Positions 38,648 to 47,996 of a stretch of 57,421 nt of DNA are shown here, in pieces (the stretch's first letter is position 1; every line of letters starts with the position of its first letter). Position numbers and translations under genes: made by a program. The DNA comes from Acidobacteriota bacterium. GTDB taxonomy: Bacteria; Acidobacteriota; Terriglobia; UBA7540. Under the pieces are notes generated by a model. The model made no database searches, was not told where the DNA came from, and saw only the letters and a program-made list of their open reading frames with translations. Location of the stretch: the NCBI GenBank assembly GCA_902812365.1, contig CADDZC010000014.1, positions 1 to 57,421 of the forward strand, written 5' to 3'.

Positions 38648-40462
38648 CTATGGCCCCAGCGTCGCTCTTCCCGCGGCCTTGTTGAAAAGTTCGGCGGCTG
38701 CGAGACCGCGGCCCTCCTTCACGACCAGAACCGAATCGACGGGCGGACGAGTGATCACGTCAGTCGTACCGCTTGGCCAGCGAACCAGAAGACGGTCAAC
38801 CGTCGTCGCGGGGCCCAGCCCGAAGTGGACTCGTAAATCGCTTGACGAAAGGTAGCTGCTACCGCTCCGCACTTCATCGTATTGGCTGAATCCAGCCGCG
38901 GTCACCTCGACTTTGGCACCAACACCGTCGCGATTGCTCCTCGTCCCGATCGTACGCACCAGGATGGAATGGTGAGGATTCTTACGCCGGTGACGCAGTA
39001 GCTCGGGTGAATCGTTCATGTTGGTGACCACGATTTCGACGTCGCCGTCATTATCGTAATCCGCGGTGGCCAGCCCCCGGCTGACCTTTTCAATGGCCAG
39101 ACCCGGACCGCCCCGCCGCCCGACCTCCTTGAACCGACCGTTGCGGAGATTACGAAACAAAAGGTTACGCTCTGCGTACGTGATACCGGTCCGATAGCGG
39201 TCGATCTGCGGGAAAACTTGGCCGTCGGCGAAGAAAACATCCTTCCATCCGTCGTTGTCGTAGTCGAGAAACTTGGCGCCAAAGGTCGTGAAGAGCCACG
39301 TGGGGGCGGCGATGCCTGCCGGATAGGCAACGTCGGTGAACGTGCCGTTGCGATTGTTGTGGTAAAGGTTGTTGTAGTCGTCGGAAAAATTACCCTTGAT
39401 GAGGTCGGGCCAGCCGTCGTTATCATAGTCGCCGAAGTCCGTGCCCATACCAGCCTGTTCCTGACCTTCACCGCTGTACGCAACTCCAGCTTCAACACCC
39501 ACGTCCGTAAACGTGCCATCGCCGTTGTTGTGATAGAGCGAGCTGGGCGTCGAGTCGTTAGCCACGTAAATATCTTCACGGCCATCCCGGTCGTAGTCCC
39601 CCCATACAACTCCCAAGCCGTAATATCGGTTGGGATCGATGCCGGCCCTTTCGCTGACATCCGTGAAGGTTCCGTCGCCGTTGTTGTGAAACAAAAGGTC
39701 GCGGCCACCCGGCAACCCACGGGGTCCACAGAAGGTAGCCATGCCGCGATACGTGCAATTGGGGGCGCTGCCCGGTGGCGCTAGATGGTTGATGTCCACG
39801 TCGACATAATTGGCCACGTACAAATCCAGGCGCCCATCATTGTCGTAATCGCCGAAGGCGCAACCCATACTCCAGCCGTGACCGCGAACGCCAGCCTTCT
39901 GTGTCACATCGGAAAATGTCCCGTCGCCGTTATTACGATAGAGGACGTTGCCGCCGTAATAGGTAACGTACAGGTCGTCAAAGCCGTCGTTATCATAGTC
40001 TCCCACGCAGACGCCCATACCCCATCCGCGGTGATCGAGGCCGGAACCGGCAGTGACGTCGGTGAACGTACCGTTACGGTTGTTTCGGTACAGGCGGGAA
40101 AGAGGACAGGCATGACGTCGCCACAGCTCGAAAGTACAACCATTGACAAAGAAGAGGTCGGGATACCCATCATTGTTGTAGTCGATCCAGGCCACGCCTC
40201 CGCCCCCCTTAGCCTCGATGATATAGCGCTTTTCAGGTCCGCCGCTGGTCAGAGCGAAGCGGATCCCGGCTTGGCTGGCCACGTCGATGAACTGGTCCGT
40301 CTCGGCTCCTGCGCGGGCCGCAGCTCTCGTCGGGGAGAGTGTGGGAGTACGCCGTTGTGAGGCGAGGTGCGGCCGGCGCGACCACCCAGCCCCAAACCCT
40401 GCGAGGCCCAGGCAACTCAGGGCTAAACTGCGCAGGAATCGCCATCCATTCGGTAATTTCAT
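38648..40462 (-). CDS. Secreted FG-GAP/VCBS repeat protein with ASPIC/UnbV domain
   Basis: 604 aa from ATG 40462, just after the stop of the TPR gene. A signal peptide (FLRSLALSCLGLAGFGAG) precedes at least seven FG-GAP repeats with calcium-loop cores such as DYDNDGFDDLYV and DYDNDGRLDLYV, separated by NNGDGTF. These form an integrin-like beta-propeller. The C-terminal 100 residues match the ASPIC/UnbV domain (VEVTAAGFSQYDEVRSG, LHFGLG-like VHFGLGPATTVDRL and VRWPSGTTD). Members are extracellular or outer-membrane associated, and in this phylum often pair with TPR proteins as here. Ligand unknown. Confidence 0.9.
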   Translation of the reverse strand: MKLPNGWRFLRSLALSCLGLAGFGAGWSRRPHLASQRRTPTLSPTRAAARAGAETDQFIDVASQAGIRFALTSGGPEKRYIIEAKGGGGVAWIDYNNDGYPDLFFVNGCTFELWRRHACPLSRLYRNNRNGTFTDVTAGSGLDHRGWGMGVCVGDYDNDGFDDLYVTYYGGNVLYRNNGDGTFSDVTQKAGVRGHGWSMGCAFGDYDNDGRLDLYVANYVDVDINHLAPPGSAPNCTYRGMATFCGPRGLPGGRDLLFHNNGDGTFTDVSERAGIDPNRYYGLGVVWGDYDRDGREDIYVANDSTPSSLYHNNGDGTFTDVGVEAGVAYSGEGQEQAGMGTDFGDYDNDGWPDLIKGNFSDDYNNLYHNNRNGTFTDVAYPAGIAAPTWLFTTFGAKFLDYDNDGWKDVFFADGQVFPQIDRYRTGITYAERNLLFRNLRNGRFKEVGRRGGPGLAIEKVSRGLATADYDNDGDVEIVVTNMNDSPELLRHRRKNPHHSILVRTIGTRSNRDGVGAKVEVTAAGFSQYDEVRSGSSYLSSSDLRVHFGLGPATTVDRLLVRWPSGTTDVITRPPVDSVLVVKEGRGLAAAELFNKAAGRATLGP

Positions 40463-40466
40463 CCGA

Positions 40467-41441
40467 TCAGGGTCGGCCGCCAGCAATCCCGGATTCACGC
40501 GCCTGGCTGCGGGCATTGAGTTGCTCGCACAACTCAAATTCGCGCTGCGCGTCGGCCTTGCGATCCATCTGCCGATAGAGGTAGGCGAGAGCGTAGTGAA
40601 TCTTTACATTGTCGGGCCGAAGCGCCAATGCCTTTTTCAGCTCAGCTTCCGCGGCCGCAAGCTGATTCTGCAGCGCCAAAACCCGCCCCAGGCCGTAGTG
40701 GGCTTCGAAACGGCCGGCATCAAGGCCAGCGGCTCGCTCGTAAAGTCTCCGAGCTTCAGGGATATTTCCCAGTTCGAGCTCAATATCTCCGGCCCGCCAG
40801 TAAGAATCGCAGAAGTGAGGATTAAATTGCATCTCCTTCCGGTACTCGGCCAGCGCAGCCGCGAGTTGACCCTGGCTCTGGTAAGCGTAGGCGAGATGGT
40901 AATGTGACAGCGGGAGCCGAGGTGCCAGCTCCAAGACTTTCCGGAATTGCTCGATGGCGGGGAGCGTTTCGTTGAGGTTGTGCAAGGCTCGGCCCAGCAA
41001 AAGATGCGCCTCCGGATTCCGTGGATCGATCCGTAAATAGGCTTCCAGCGACTGAACGGCGCTACTATAATCGCGCTCGCTCAGTTCCACGAGCGCCAGG
41101 TCGTAGTAGCTCTCGGACCGCGCCGGGTCGAGTTCGATGGCGTGTTGAAGCGCCCCGCGAGCCTGCCGGTCCTCCCCCTTCTTGAACAGCGCGACACCCA
41201 GCAGTTGATTCAAGGTCGCGGAACTGGGATACCGTCCGACGGCAAGCTCGGCAGCCGTGACCGCGGCGTCGATCTGGTTGGCTTCCAGCTTGGCGCGTAC
41301 CCGGTCGGCCAAATCGGCAGCCGAGTCTTCCGCCCTCGCCGAGCCGACGACGCAGAACAAGCACAGGCAGGCGACAACATCGCAAACGAAGACGAGATCG
41401 CGCGGAAACGCTCGCCCGCCGCCTCCCCTCTCCCCTCTCAT
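40467..41441 (-). CDS. Secreted TPR-repeat protein
   Basis: 324 aa from ATG 41441; the frame runs upstream to 41588 but would overlap the receptor gene. A signal peptide (FVCDVVACLCLFCVVGSARA) is followed by about seven TPR units, for example SESYYDLALVELSERDYSSA and FEAHYGLGRVLALQNQLAAA. It probably serves as a periplasmic scaffold or partner of the FG-GAP/ASPIC protein that begins four bases after its stop. The receptor gene lies 116 bp upstream on the same strand. Confidence 0.88.
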   Translation of the reverse strand: MRGERGGGGRAFPRDLVFVCDVVACLCLFCVVGSARAEDSAADLADRVRAKLEANQIDAAVTAAELAVGRYPSSATLNQLLGVALFKKGEDRQARGALQHAIELDPARSESYYDLALVELSERDYSSAVQSLEAYLRIDPRNPEAHLLLGRALHNLNETLPAIEQFRKVLELAPRLPLSHYHLAYAYQSQGQLAAALAEYRKEMQFNPHFCDSYWRAGDIELELGNIPEARRLYERAAGLDAGRFEAHYGLGRVLALQNQLAAAEAELKKALALRPDNVKIHYALAYLYRQMDRKADAQREFELCEQLNARSQARESGIAGGRP

Positions 41442-41557
41442 GCTGTTATCATACTGCGCTTTTGTTCTGACGGGGTTCGCAACCGGTTTTCCCCCGGTTA
41501 GTTGGCCGCCAGCTTCCGGGTAGCCCGCTCGATGCGCCACCCCGGTTCGACGCCCGA

Positions 41558-44215
41558 TTAGAACACCAGCCGCGCCTCGCCCTGCCAAACCCGCGGCGGC
41601 ACAAAGTGCGTGCCGCTGAAGGTAGAAAGGAAGTTATACAACGCCTCCCGATCGGTTAGATTGATGACCGTCAACTGCAGGTTCAACTTGTAACGGTCGG
41701 TGTGTAAGACGTTGTCCATTCCGGCGGCCAGATCGAAGAGGTGGCGCGGTGCGATGCGGGGTGGGTTCGTGTCATCGTTCTCAGTCCCGGGAGCGGGAAT
41801 TCGCAACCGCGTCGCGCCATACAGCGGAAAGGGCAGATGGCACGATGGGATGCGATTCGTCAAGCTGGCAACGTTGTCTCCGCAAAAGAAGCCGATCGCG
41901 GCCTGCTGATCCGCATCCAGAGACAAAGCGGCGGCAAGGTCCGGCACCGAACCCGCCACCAGGCCGCTATCGTACCGCCAACTCAACGCTACCCAAGGCC
42001 CCCGCTTGGAGAACTGATACTGAAGGTGAGTCGACTGCTGGAAAGCCTGATCGTGGTCGATTCGAAAAACGTTGTTGTTAAGAGGAGAGTTAAAGATCAC
42101 GCCGCCATTTTCGGGACCGAAGTAGCGCGACCGGGTATGTCCCATCACCGAATAGGCGCTGAACCCGTGGTAGTTCGTCAGATTGAGGCGCAGCCCCACC
42201 CCGTCGATCTTCGACTTGCTCCAGGTAATGGGAAAGGTGAGCGGCGTGTTAAACAGCACGTCGAAATCGAAGGCGTTACGCGTATGCTTGTAGAAGTATT
42301 CCCCGTCCACCACCGCCCAGCGCCCCAGCGCCTGCTCAAACCCGGCGTCGAACTGATTCCGGCGTCCGGATTGCAAAGGCTGGGCTGCCAACGCTCCGAA
42401 GACATGCGTCGCCAGTCCCCCGGCGCCGGTCGCGCTCGACAGGAGCAAATTCTCATTGAAGGGCGTTTCGAGGAATCGGCCGTAAGAGGCTCGCAGCACC
42501 GTATTTGTCCGCTTCAACTTGTAAGCAACTCCCGTCCGAGGCTCGATCTGGTTGGCTCGGCTCAACCCTCGATAGAGATCGCCACGCACGCCCAGGCTCA
42601 CGGTCCAATCACCCACCGTCAAAGCATCCTGTCCGTAGACTGCGTATTCCTTGATCGAGCCCCGGTCGTTGAAGTTAAACAGGTGTCCGCCTCGCGTCAG
42701 ATCGAACGGCACAAGACCCGCGTTGAGCGCGGGGTTGGGCTGAAAACCGGCCGGCGCGCACTGACCGGGATAGGTGATCGCTGGATTGAGCACCGGAGCC
42801 CCATCGGCCTCCAGGCAGACCGGGTTGAAGGCAGCGTCCGTGACGCCCAACGCAAAACCTTCGCCCAAGGCGTTGTACTTCAATTCGATCCCGGCCTTGG
42901 CGTTATGAATGCCACGGGCGTAAGAAAGATCCGCCCGGGCGCCATAGACGCCCAGCCGCCGGTCTTGACCGAGCGTGGCCGGCAAGTCAGAAAAGAGATC
43001 CCGGCTTGGATAGTACTGGACATGGTCGATGCGGGCATACGGGTTCAGGGTGAGCAGCAGCGTGGGTCCGAAAAGATGGGTGTAGCCCGGCGCGACATTG
43101 ATGGATCGGATTTGCTGGTGCTGGTCCTGGCCAACGGCCAACTGATCGTAGGTGTTAGGAATCTGAAACCATGAACGCGAGGCGGAAAGGTTCAGATGCA
43201 AGGAGTCCGCTTCGGTCGGATTGAAGTCAATTCGGTCAAAGACGCTCTCGCCATTGCCGTAATCGTGGAAATTACGGAACTCGGGCGAATCCAAGAATCG
43301 GCCGGTATTGGTGAAGTTCGCGGCCAGGAAGTTTCCCCAGCGCTTTCGTCCGGCTCCGAGAGTGAAATCCGTCGTCGAGGTGCCGAAGGACCCGTATTCG
43401 GCTGTGAAGCTGCCGTGGGGAGGATTCTCTCCCACGCCCGAGCGCGTGACCACGTTAATCACCATGCTGCTCTTATCGCCGTATTCGGCCTGAGGCGTTC
43501 CGGTGACGATCTCCAAGGATTGAACGGCATCGAGCGAAATCTGATTGGAGAAGATTTTACTGTACTGGTCGGTAATGGGCTGGTTATCGAGCGAGATTTG
43601 CGCCTCGGCGTGGTCGCCCAAAGGGTGGAAGAAGCCGTTGGCGTCAGCCGCCACGGATGGCGAAGCGTTGGTGATGACGGAACTGAAGCCGATGGTGGGG
43701 TTCTCGATGGGAAGCTTGTCAATCAAGGATCGATTGACGTCGGTATGAGCGACGGGTGTCTGCTCCAATAGATCGGAAGGCTCGGTCGAGACCGTGATCG
43801 AGGTCGTGGCGGCGGCGATGGCGAGCGCCACCTTTAACTCCACGGGTACCGACGTCCGCACCGAAACGTCTTGCTGGCTGGTTTGAAATCCTGCTGCTGA
43901 TACAACGACATGATAAGGGTTAAAAGGGACATTCGTGAATTCAAAGCTTCCGGACACATCCGTAGTGGTTGTCTTCTCATAGCCGCTGAGAGGGTCGCGA
44001 ATTTCAACCGTCGCTCCCCGGATGGCGGCCCCGGACGGATCCACCACCGAGCCGCGAATCGTTCCGGAAGCGCCGAGGCCCTGGCTCGCAGCCTGCCTGG
44101 GCAATGACAGCAGCAGCAGGATGAACAGAACCGGGACGACTGGGTTCGCGGTCAGCCACCGACCGAGCACAGATAAACGAGCTGCCGATGTCGCTCTAAA
44201 TACGGACCGGTACAT
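41558..44215 (-). CDS. TonB-dependent receptor with carboxypeptidase-regulatory domain
   Basis: 885 aa; ATG 44215 with AAGGAGGG six nt upstream. A signal peptide ending near RQAAS is followed by a carboxypeptidase-regulatory sandwich (GTIRGSVVDPSGAAIRGATV), then a plug domain with DKLPIENPTIGFSSVI, QISLDNQPITDQYS and VTGTPQAEYGDKSSMVINVVTRSG. The 22-strand barrel ends in a terminal aromatic QGEARLVF. It imports a substrate across the outer membrane using TonB energy. The gene just upstream encodes a CPACQI small protein, an arrangement that hints at a metal or metallophore. No substrate can be assigned from sequence alone. Confidence 0.92.
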   Translation of the reverse strand: MYRSVFRATSAARLSVLGRWLTANPVVPVLFILLLLSLPRQAASQGLGASGTIRGSVVDPSGAAIRGATVEIRDPLSGYEKTTTTDVSGSFEFTNVPFNPYHVVVSAAGFQTSQQDVSVRTSVPVELKVALAIAAATTSITVSTEPSDLLEQTPVAHTDVNRSLIDKLPIENPTIGFSSVITNASPSVAADANGFFHPLGDHAEAQISLDNQPITDQYSKIFSNQISLDAVQSLEIVTGTPQAEYGDKSSMVINVVTRSGVGENPPHGSFTAEYGSFGTSTTDFTLGAGRKRWGNFLAANFTNTGRFLDSPEFRNFHDYGNGESVFDRIDFNPTEADSLHLNLSASRSWFQIPNTYDQLAVGQDQHQQIRSINVAPGYTHLFGPTLLLTLNPYARIDHVQYYPSRDLFSDLPATLGQDRRLGVYGARADLSYARGIHNAKAGIELKYNALGEGFALGVTDAAFNPVCLEADGAPVLNPAITYPGQCAPAGFQPNPALNAGLVPFDLTRGGHLFNFNDRGSIKEYAVYGQDALTVGDWTVSLGVRGDLYRGLSRANQIEPRTGVAYKLKRTNTVLRASYGRFLETPFNENLLLSSATGAGGLATHVFGALAAQPLQSGRRNQFDAGFEQALGRWAVVDGEYFYKHTRNAFDFDVLFNTPLTFPITWSKSKIDGVGLRLNLTNYHGFSAYSVMGHTRSRYFGPENGGVIFNSPLNNNVFRIDHDQAFQQSTHLQYQFSKRGPWVALSWRYDSGLVAGSVPDLAAALSLDADQQAAIGFFCGDNVASLTNRIPSCHLPFPLYGATRLRIPAPGTENDDTNPPRIAPRHLFDLAAGMDNVLHTDRYKLNLQLTVINLTDREALYNFLSTFSGTHFVPPRVWQGEARLVF

Positions 44216-44265
44216 GCATCCCTCCTTTGGATATGAACGGCTTGAAATGAAAGGGGTGAAGTCTC

Positions 44266-44631
44266 TCAGTCAGCGGGAGGGTCTCGAGCACCCACGGGCA
44301 AGCGGGAGTTCAGAGTCGGCAGCACAGCCGGAAGCAAAACCAAGCCCGGCACAAAGGGAAGAGGATCAGGCCCCACGGCGCTGGGTGCGGGGTACACGGA
44401 CCCGTGGCGGGCGATCTGGCAGGCCGGGCAGAATGGCTCCGGCTTTTCGAGAGCCTCAACGTGCGCGTGCCGAGCCCACCTCGAAATCGAGTACGTCTGC
44501 AGAAGCGTCAGCGATCCGTGGCCATGAAGTTGCAATATAAAAAAGAGGTGCAACTGGACGAGGATAGCGGCTCCGGCCGTGACCGCGCGGCATGTTCGAT
44601 GCTGGCGCAACGTAATCGACCTCAGCACCAC
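44266..44631 (-). CDS. Small membrane-anchored His-rich CPACQI protein
   Basis: 121 aa, GTG 44631 with GAGGAGG four nt upstream. One hydrophobic segment (TAGAAILVQLHLFFILQL, residues 18-35) is followed by His-rich stretches (HGHG at 36-39, HAH at 55-57) and the motif FCPACQIAR (C68, C71). A low-complexity Pro/Leu tail follows. A very similar plan, N-terminal hydrophobic segment, His cluster, CPxCQI, occurs in the gene at 51105. The layout recalls DUF2946-type proteins, which neighbour TonB copper receptors in some proteobacteria; that link is from memory. It is 50 bp upstream of the receptor gene and surely co-transcribed. Confidence 0.72.
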   Translation of the reverse strand: MVLRSITLRQHRTCRAVTAGAAILVQLHLFFILQLHGHGSLTLLQTYSISRWARHAHVEALEKPEPFCPACQIARHGSVYPAPSAVGPDPLPFVPGLVLLPAVLPTLNSRLPVGARDPPAD

Positions 44632-44650
44632 GCCTCCTCACCGGGGCTAG

Positions 44651-44669
44651 CCGTTCGCCGAGCGAACGG
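44651..44669 (-). promoter_or_regulatory. Inverted repeat upstream of the CPACQI gene
   Basis: CCGTTCG-CCGAG-CGAACGG, a perfect 7-bp palindrome with 5-nt centre, 20 nt before the start codon of the small CPACQI gene. It could be an operator for a metal regulator or a leader hairpin controlling the operon. The stretch 44670-44947 up to the redoxin gene has no other gene and no convincing promoter. Confidence 0.5.
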
Positions 44670-44947
44670 TGAAGCAACCGCCTTCCTCCCCGCTACTTGA
44701 GGGCTGTGCGTGCGATGCGCGAAATCATGCGAAAAGTTGTCTGACAATCGAGGCGGCTTTCCCTTTGACCTCCGCACGCCTTTGCCGCCAAAACCCATTC
44801 TGTCCGAAGCAAACACAATCGAAGCTTGAGCGGCGCTCGGCACCGTGGACTCCGTGTACCGCGCTTCAACGGCGCGACGAGCTTGCCCTCCAGACCGGCC
44901 GGAAGACCTTCATCTCGCCCTCTCGGCAACTCCGTGTCTTGGCCCGA

Positions 44948-46123
44948 TCATCGGCCGTAGACCGCCTGGCGCCAGTACGCTGTATGCCCGATGTAATCGT
45001 CGTCTGGCAGATTGGCGAGAATAAGGCGGCGAAGCCGCAGGGCGTCGACGGCTCCCTCGTGGTGGTACAGCATCTCGCCGCCGGGGCCGAGTAAAACTGT
45101 ATAAGGCACGGCTCCGCTCCAGCCGGGATCGAAGGCTGCTATGAGGTCGTAGATTTGAGGCGAGCCAAAGATCAAATTCCGGCTCGTCGCATGCTGCTTC
45201 TGCAGGTCGCGAAGGACAGCTACCTGCTCGTCCGGATAGTTGATGCTGACGGTCACCAGCTCAAACGCCCGGTGTCCGTACATACGATACATGGTCTCCA
45301 AATCGGGAAATTCTTCGAGGCACGGCCCGCACCACGTAGCCCAGAAGTTGACGAGCGCCAGCTTTCCCGTCGGATTCTGCCGTAGAGCCTTCAGGCCCTC
45401 CCCGTTCACTGACTGCACGGTGACCGGCAAGCTCTCGATCCGCCTCAGTTCCGCTTCGCTCGCCGCCTCCTTGTACATCCACTTGGTGGAGCAGCCGACG
45501 GCCGGAGTTTTCGCCACCGTCACCGGCTTTCCCGCCAAAAGCTCGTCGATGGCGAGGCGAGCGTCCTGGCGGGTGACATATTGCGGGCGCGGGTTGTTGT
45601 CCACGCGCCCCTCATAGCGAAGTCGGCGCTCCGCGTCGAAAATGAAAACGTGGGGCGTGGCCACTGGGCCATAGGCGCGCGCCACCTGCTGAGTATCGCC
45701 ATCATAGAGATAAGGGAAGTTAAAGTGCCGGTAGGCCGCCCGGATTTTCATCTCCTCAAACGAATCGCTCACGTCGGTATAGCCGAGCTCATCCAGGCGA
45801 ATGGCCTTCGGATTATTCGGCTGGATGGCGACGAAGGCCACTCCGCGGCCCTCCTCATCCTCCACCAGCTTCTTAATGCGCGTCTCGTACAGCTGGGCCG
45901 TCGGACAGTGGTTGCAGGTGAAGATGACCACCAGGACCTTGGCCGAAGCGTAATCCTTCAGGCAATGCGTCTTGCCGTCGACCCCGGGCAGACAAAAGTT
46001 CGGGGCGGGCGAGCCGATAGCCAGGGTGGGCGGTGGTTGATCGGCGTCGGGCCGCGCGCCGAGCGCCACAGCGGTCACAGCGAAAAGCAAAACTCCCGAA
46101 GCCCAGCGAAAACTCATGTCCAT
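44948..46123 (-). CDS. Exported redoxin with two thioredoxin-like domains
   Basis: 391 aa with a signal peptide (GVLLFAVTAVALGARP). Domain 1 (about residues 35-195) is an AhpC/peroxiredoxin-like thioredoxin fold starting IGSPAPNFCLPGVDGKTHCL, with FTCNHCPTAQ carrying C70 and C73. Domain 2 (about 235-370) is TlpA-like, with NFWATWCGPCLEEFP (C265, C268). A lone C211 sits between them in AVGCSTKW. Such doubles handle disulfides or thiol cargo in the periplasm. It is co-directional with, and 317 bp upstream of, the CPACQI/TonB operon, so a thiol or metal link is possible but unproven. Confidence 0.9.
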   Translation of the reverse strand: MDMSFRWASGVLLFAVTAVALGARPDADQPPPTLAIGSPAPNFCLPGVDGKTHCLKDYASAKVLVVIFTCNHCPTAQLYETRIKKLVEDEEGRGVAFVAIQPNNPKAIRLDELGYTDVSDSFEEMKIRAAYRHFNFPYLYDGDTQQVARAYGPVATPHVFIFDAERRLRYEGRVDNNPRPQYVTRQDARLAIDELLAGKPVTVAKTPAVGCSTKWMYKEAASEAELRRIESLPVTVQSVNGEGLKALRQNPTGKLALVNFWATWCGPCLEEFPDLETMYRMYGHRAFELVTVSINYPDEQVAVLRDLQKQHATSRNLIFGSPQIYDLIAAFDPGWSGAVPYTVLLGPGGEMLYHHEGAVDALRLRRLILANLPDDDYIGHTAYWRQAVYGR

Positions 46124-46374
46124 AACCTCCTCTCGGGCGAGCGTGACCTGTCGCCCGTTCCGGTATCCCTCATCCGCCTGGGATTGTCAACCACCCGCTG
46201 GGGGCGCGGCCGGAGCGGCGACAACCTCGGCGGCGGCCGCCCGATATGGACGGCGCAAGGATGTTCCTCAAGCGCCAGCCGAAGCCGGAGTCGCACCAGA
46301 AGGCCAACGGCCGTCGAAACGGGGGCGTCCCCCCGCCCGCAGCGGGCAGGCGTTCTCTGCTATAGTTCCCTCGC

Positions 46375-47160
46375 ATGGATGATCCATTTCTCAGCATCGT
46401 CATCCCGGCTTACAACGAAGCCTTGCGCATCCGCAAATCGCTCGAAAGCGTGCGGAGCTATCTTGAGGCGAAGAGCTTCGCCTCGGAGCTGATCGTGGTG
46501 GACGACGGCTCGACCGACAACATGGCTCAGGTGCTTGAAGACGTGGCGCGAAGCTGGCCAGCCCTGCGCGTCCTGCGCCACGCGCCGAATCGCGGCAAAG
46601 GCTACAGTGTCCGCGAGGGGGTGTTGGCGGCGCGCGGACGCTTTGTCGTGTTTGCAGACGCGGACCTTTCCGCGCCCATCGAACAAGCGGACCGGTTGAT
46701 TGCGGCGCTCGAGTCGACCGGGGCCGACGCGGCAGTAGGTTCCCGGGCACTCGAGCGCGCGCTGATCGGCATTCATCAGCCATGGTTCCGAGAGTGGGCG
46801 GGGCGGCTCTTCAACCTGTTCGTCCGCCTCTTTACGGGCCTGGGCATCCACGACACGCAATGCGGCCTGAAAGCCTTTCGACGCGAGACGACGCGGCGCA
46901 GCTTTGAGTTGCAGAGGGTCGAAGGATTTGGCTTTGATCCCGAGGTGTTGTTTCTTATCAAACGTCAGGGGGGCTCCATCCTGGAAATACCCGTTTGCTG
47001 GAACGATGACCGCGCCAGCAAGGTGAGGCTGTGGCGCGATTCAATCCGCATGCTCGGGGAGCTGATCGCCCTGCGCTGGCGGGTATGCACAGGCCGGTAT
47101 CCGAGGGCGCCCGGCTCCCGAGGCAGCCCGCATCCACTGGCCGACGGCCGGGAGCACTAG
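46375..47160 (+). CDS. Family 2 glycosyltransferase (dolichyl-phosphate glucosyltransferase-like)
   Basis: 261 aa, GT-A fold. FLSIVIPAYNEALRI starts the nucleotide-binding half, DDGS is at 43-46, and the metal-binding DAD at 95-97 lies in FADADLSAPIEQ. IHDTQCGLKAFRRE and VEGFGFDPEVLFLIKRQG are typical of enzymes that load a sugar onto a polyprenyl-phosphate carrier. No C-terminal membrane segments are seen, unlike Gtr-type homologues. Start ATG 46375. It is divergent from the redoxin gene (250-bp gap without other genes) and convergent with the RNase P RNA gene. Confidence 0.92.
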   Translation: MDDPFLSIVIPAYNEALRIRKSLESVRSYLEAKSFASELIVVDDGSTDNMAQVLEDVARSWPALRVLRHAPNRGKGYSVREGVLAARGRFVVFADADLSAPIEQADRLIAALESTGADAAVGSRALERALIGIHQPWFREWAGRLFNLFVRLFTGLGIHDTQCGLKAFRRETTRRSFELQRVEGFGFDPEVLFLIKRQGGSILEIPVCWNDDRASKVRLWRDSIRMLGELIALRWRVCTGRYPRAPGSRGSPHPLADGREH

Positions 47161-47200
47161 CTTGGAAACCATGGCGCGGAACGCTAGGGTGCGGTCAGGT

Positions 47201-47745
47201 GGCGCGAGCGGGCCTATAAGCCGAATTCTGTACCCCGATACGATCGGGGTGGTGATCATTCCTCTAACTCCGGCATCGCTGCCGGAGTCCAGCGACCTAC
47301 CCGAGAGTCGCTCTGCCGCGGCGACCCGTAGTTGCCGCTTCCGGCAGCCACCGATCAGGCGGCAGGTTGGTCGGGGCGGGCCACCCCTCCTCTCCTATTT
47401 GGTCTTGCTCCGTGTGGGGTTTGCCATGCCCCCGATATCGCTATCGGGGCGGTGCGCTCTTACATTAAGCACTTAGGCTCTCGGCCTAACCGCCGCACCA
47501 TTTCACCCTTACCCCGTCGGACAATCGGCTCGCTAGCGCGCATCCGACCGTCGCGAGGCGGTATGTTTTCTGTGGCACTTTCCGTACCGGAGGCGTACGG
47601 CCATTTGAGTGGCATCCCCCTCCGGCCCTTGCTGTTAGCAAGCACACTGCCCTGCGGAGTTCGGACTTTCCTCTCCCCCACCCCTGTTCGGCCGTTAGTA
47701 CGACCACTAGGGCGAGGCAGCGATCACCCGGCCTGCCCGCGCAAG
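47201..47745 (-). ncRNA. rnpB: RNase P RNA, bacterial type A
   Basis: The catalytic RNA that trims tRNA 5' ends. The minus strand carries the invariant GAGGAAAGTCCGAACTCCGC block (about 47655-47674), GGGTGAAATGGTGCGGC (about 47491-47507), and the 3' segment ACAGAATTCGGCTTATAGG (about 47214-47232), ending in GGCCCGCTCGCGCC, which pairs with the 5' GCGCGGGC to form P1. The ends are placed to within a few nt. A TATCAT -10 box lies at 47750-47755. At about 545 nt it is clearly longer than the usual 350-450 nt, with extra GC-rich hairpins in the 3' half. Confidence 0.93.
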
Positions 47746-47996
47746 CTCTATGATACCCAAAACGGCTCGTTTAGGCTAGGGGTGAACCCATCGACATTAT
47801 TGAAGCTAAGATATTTATTTTCATATAGATATAACCTGTTAACCGAACTGTGTCCGTGGGATGCCCGAGAGCGCCCTCCCGAACGCAGTCAGGATCCACC
47901 TCTAAGTATAAAATAAGTTATTTATAATCAATAATTTGTGTAAATACGCCGCGCTCCTTCAGAGGAGATCTCCCCGCTTCGAACGCATTTTTGGCC

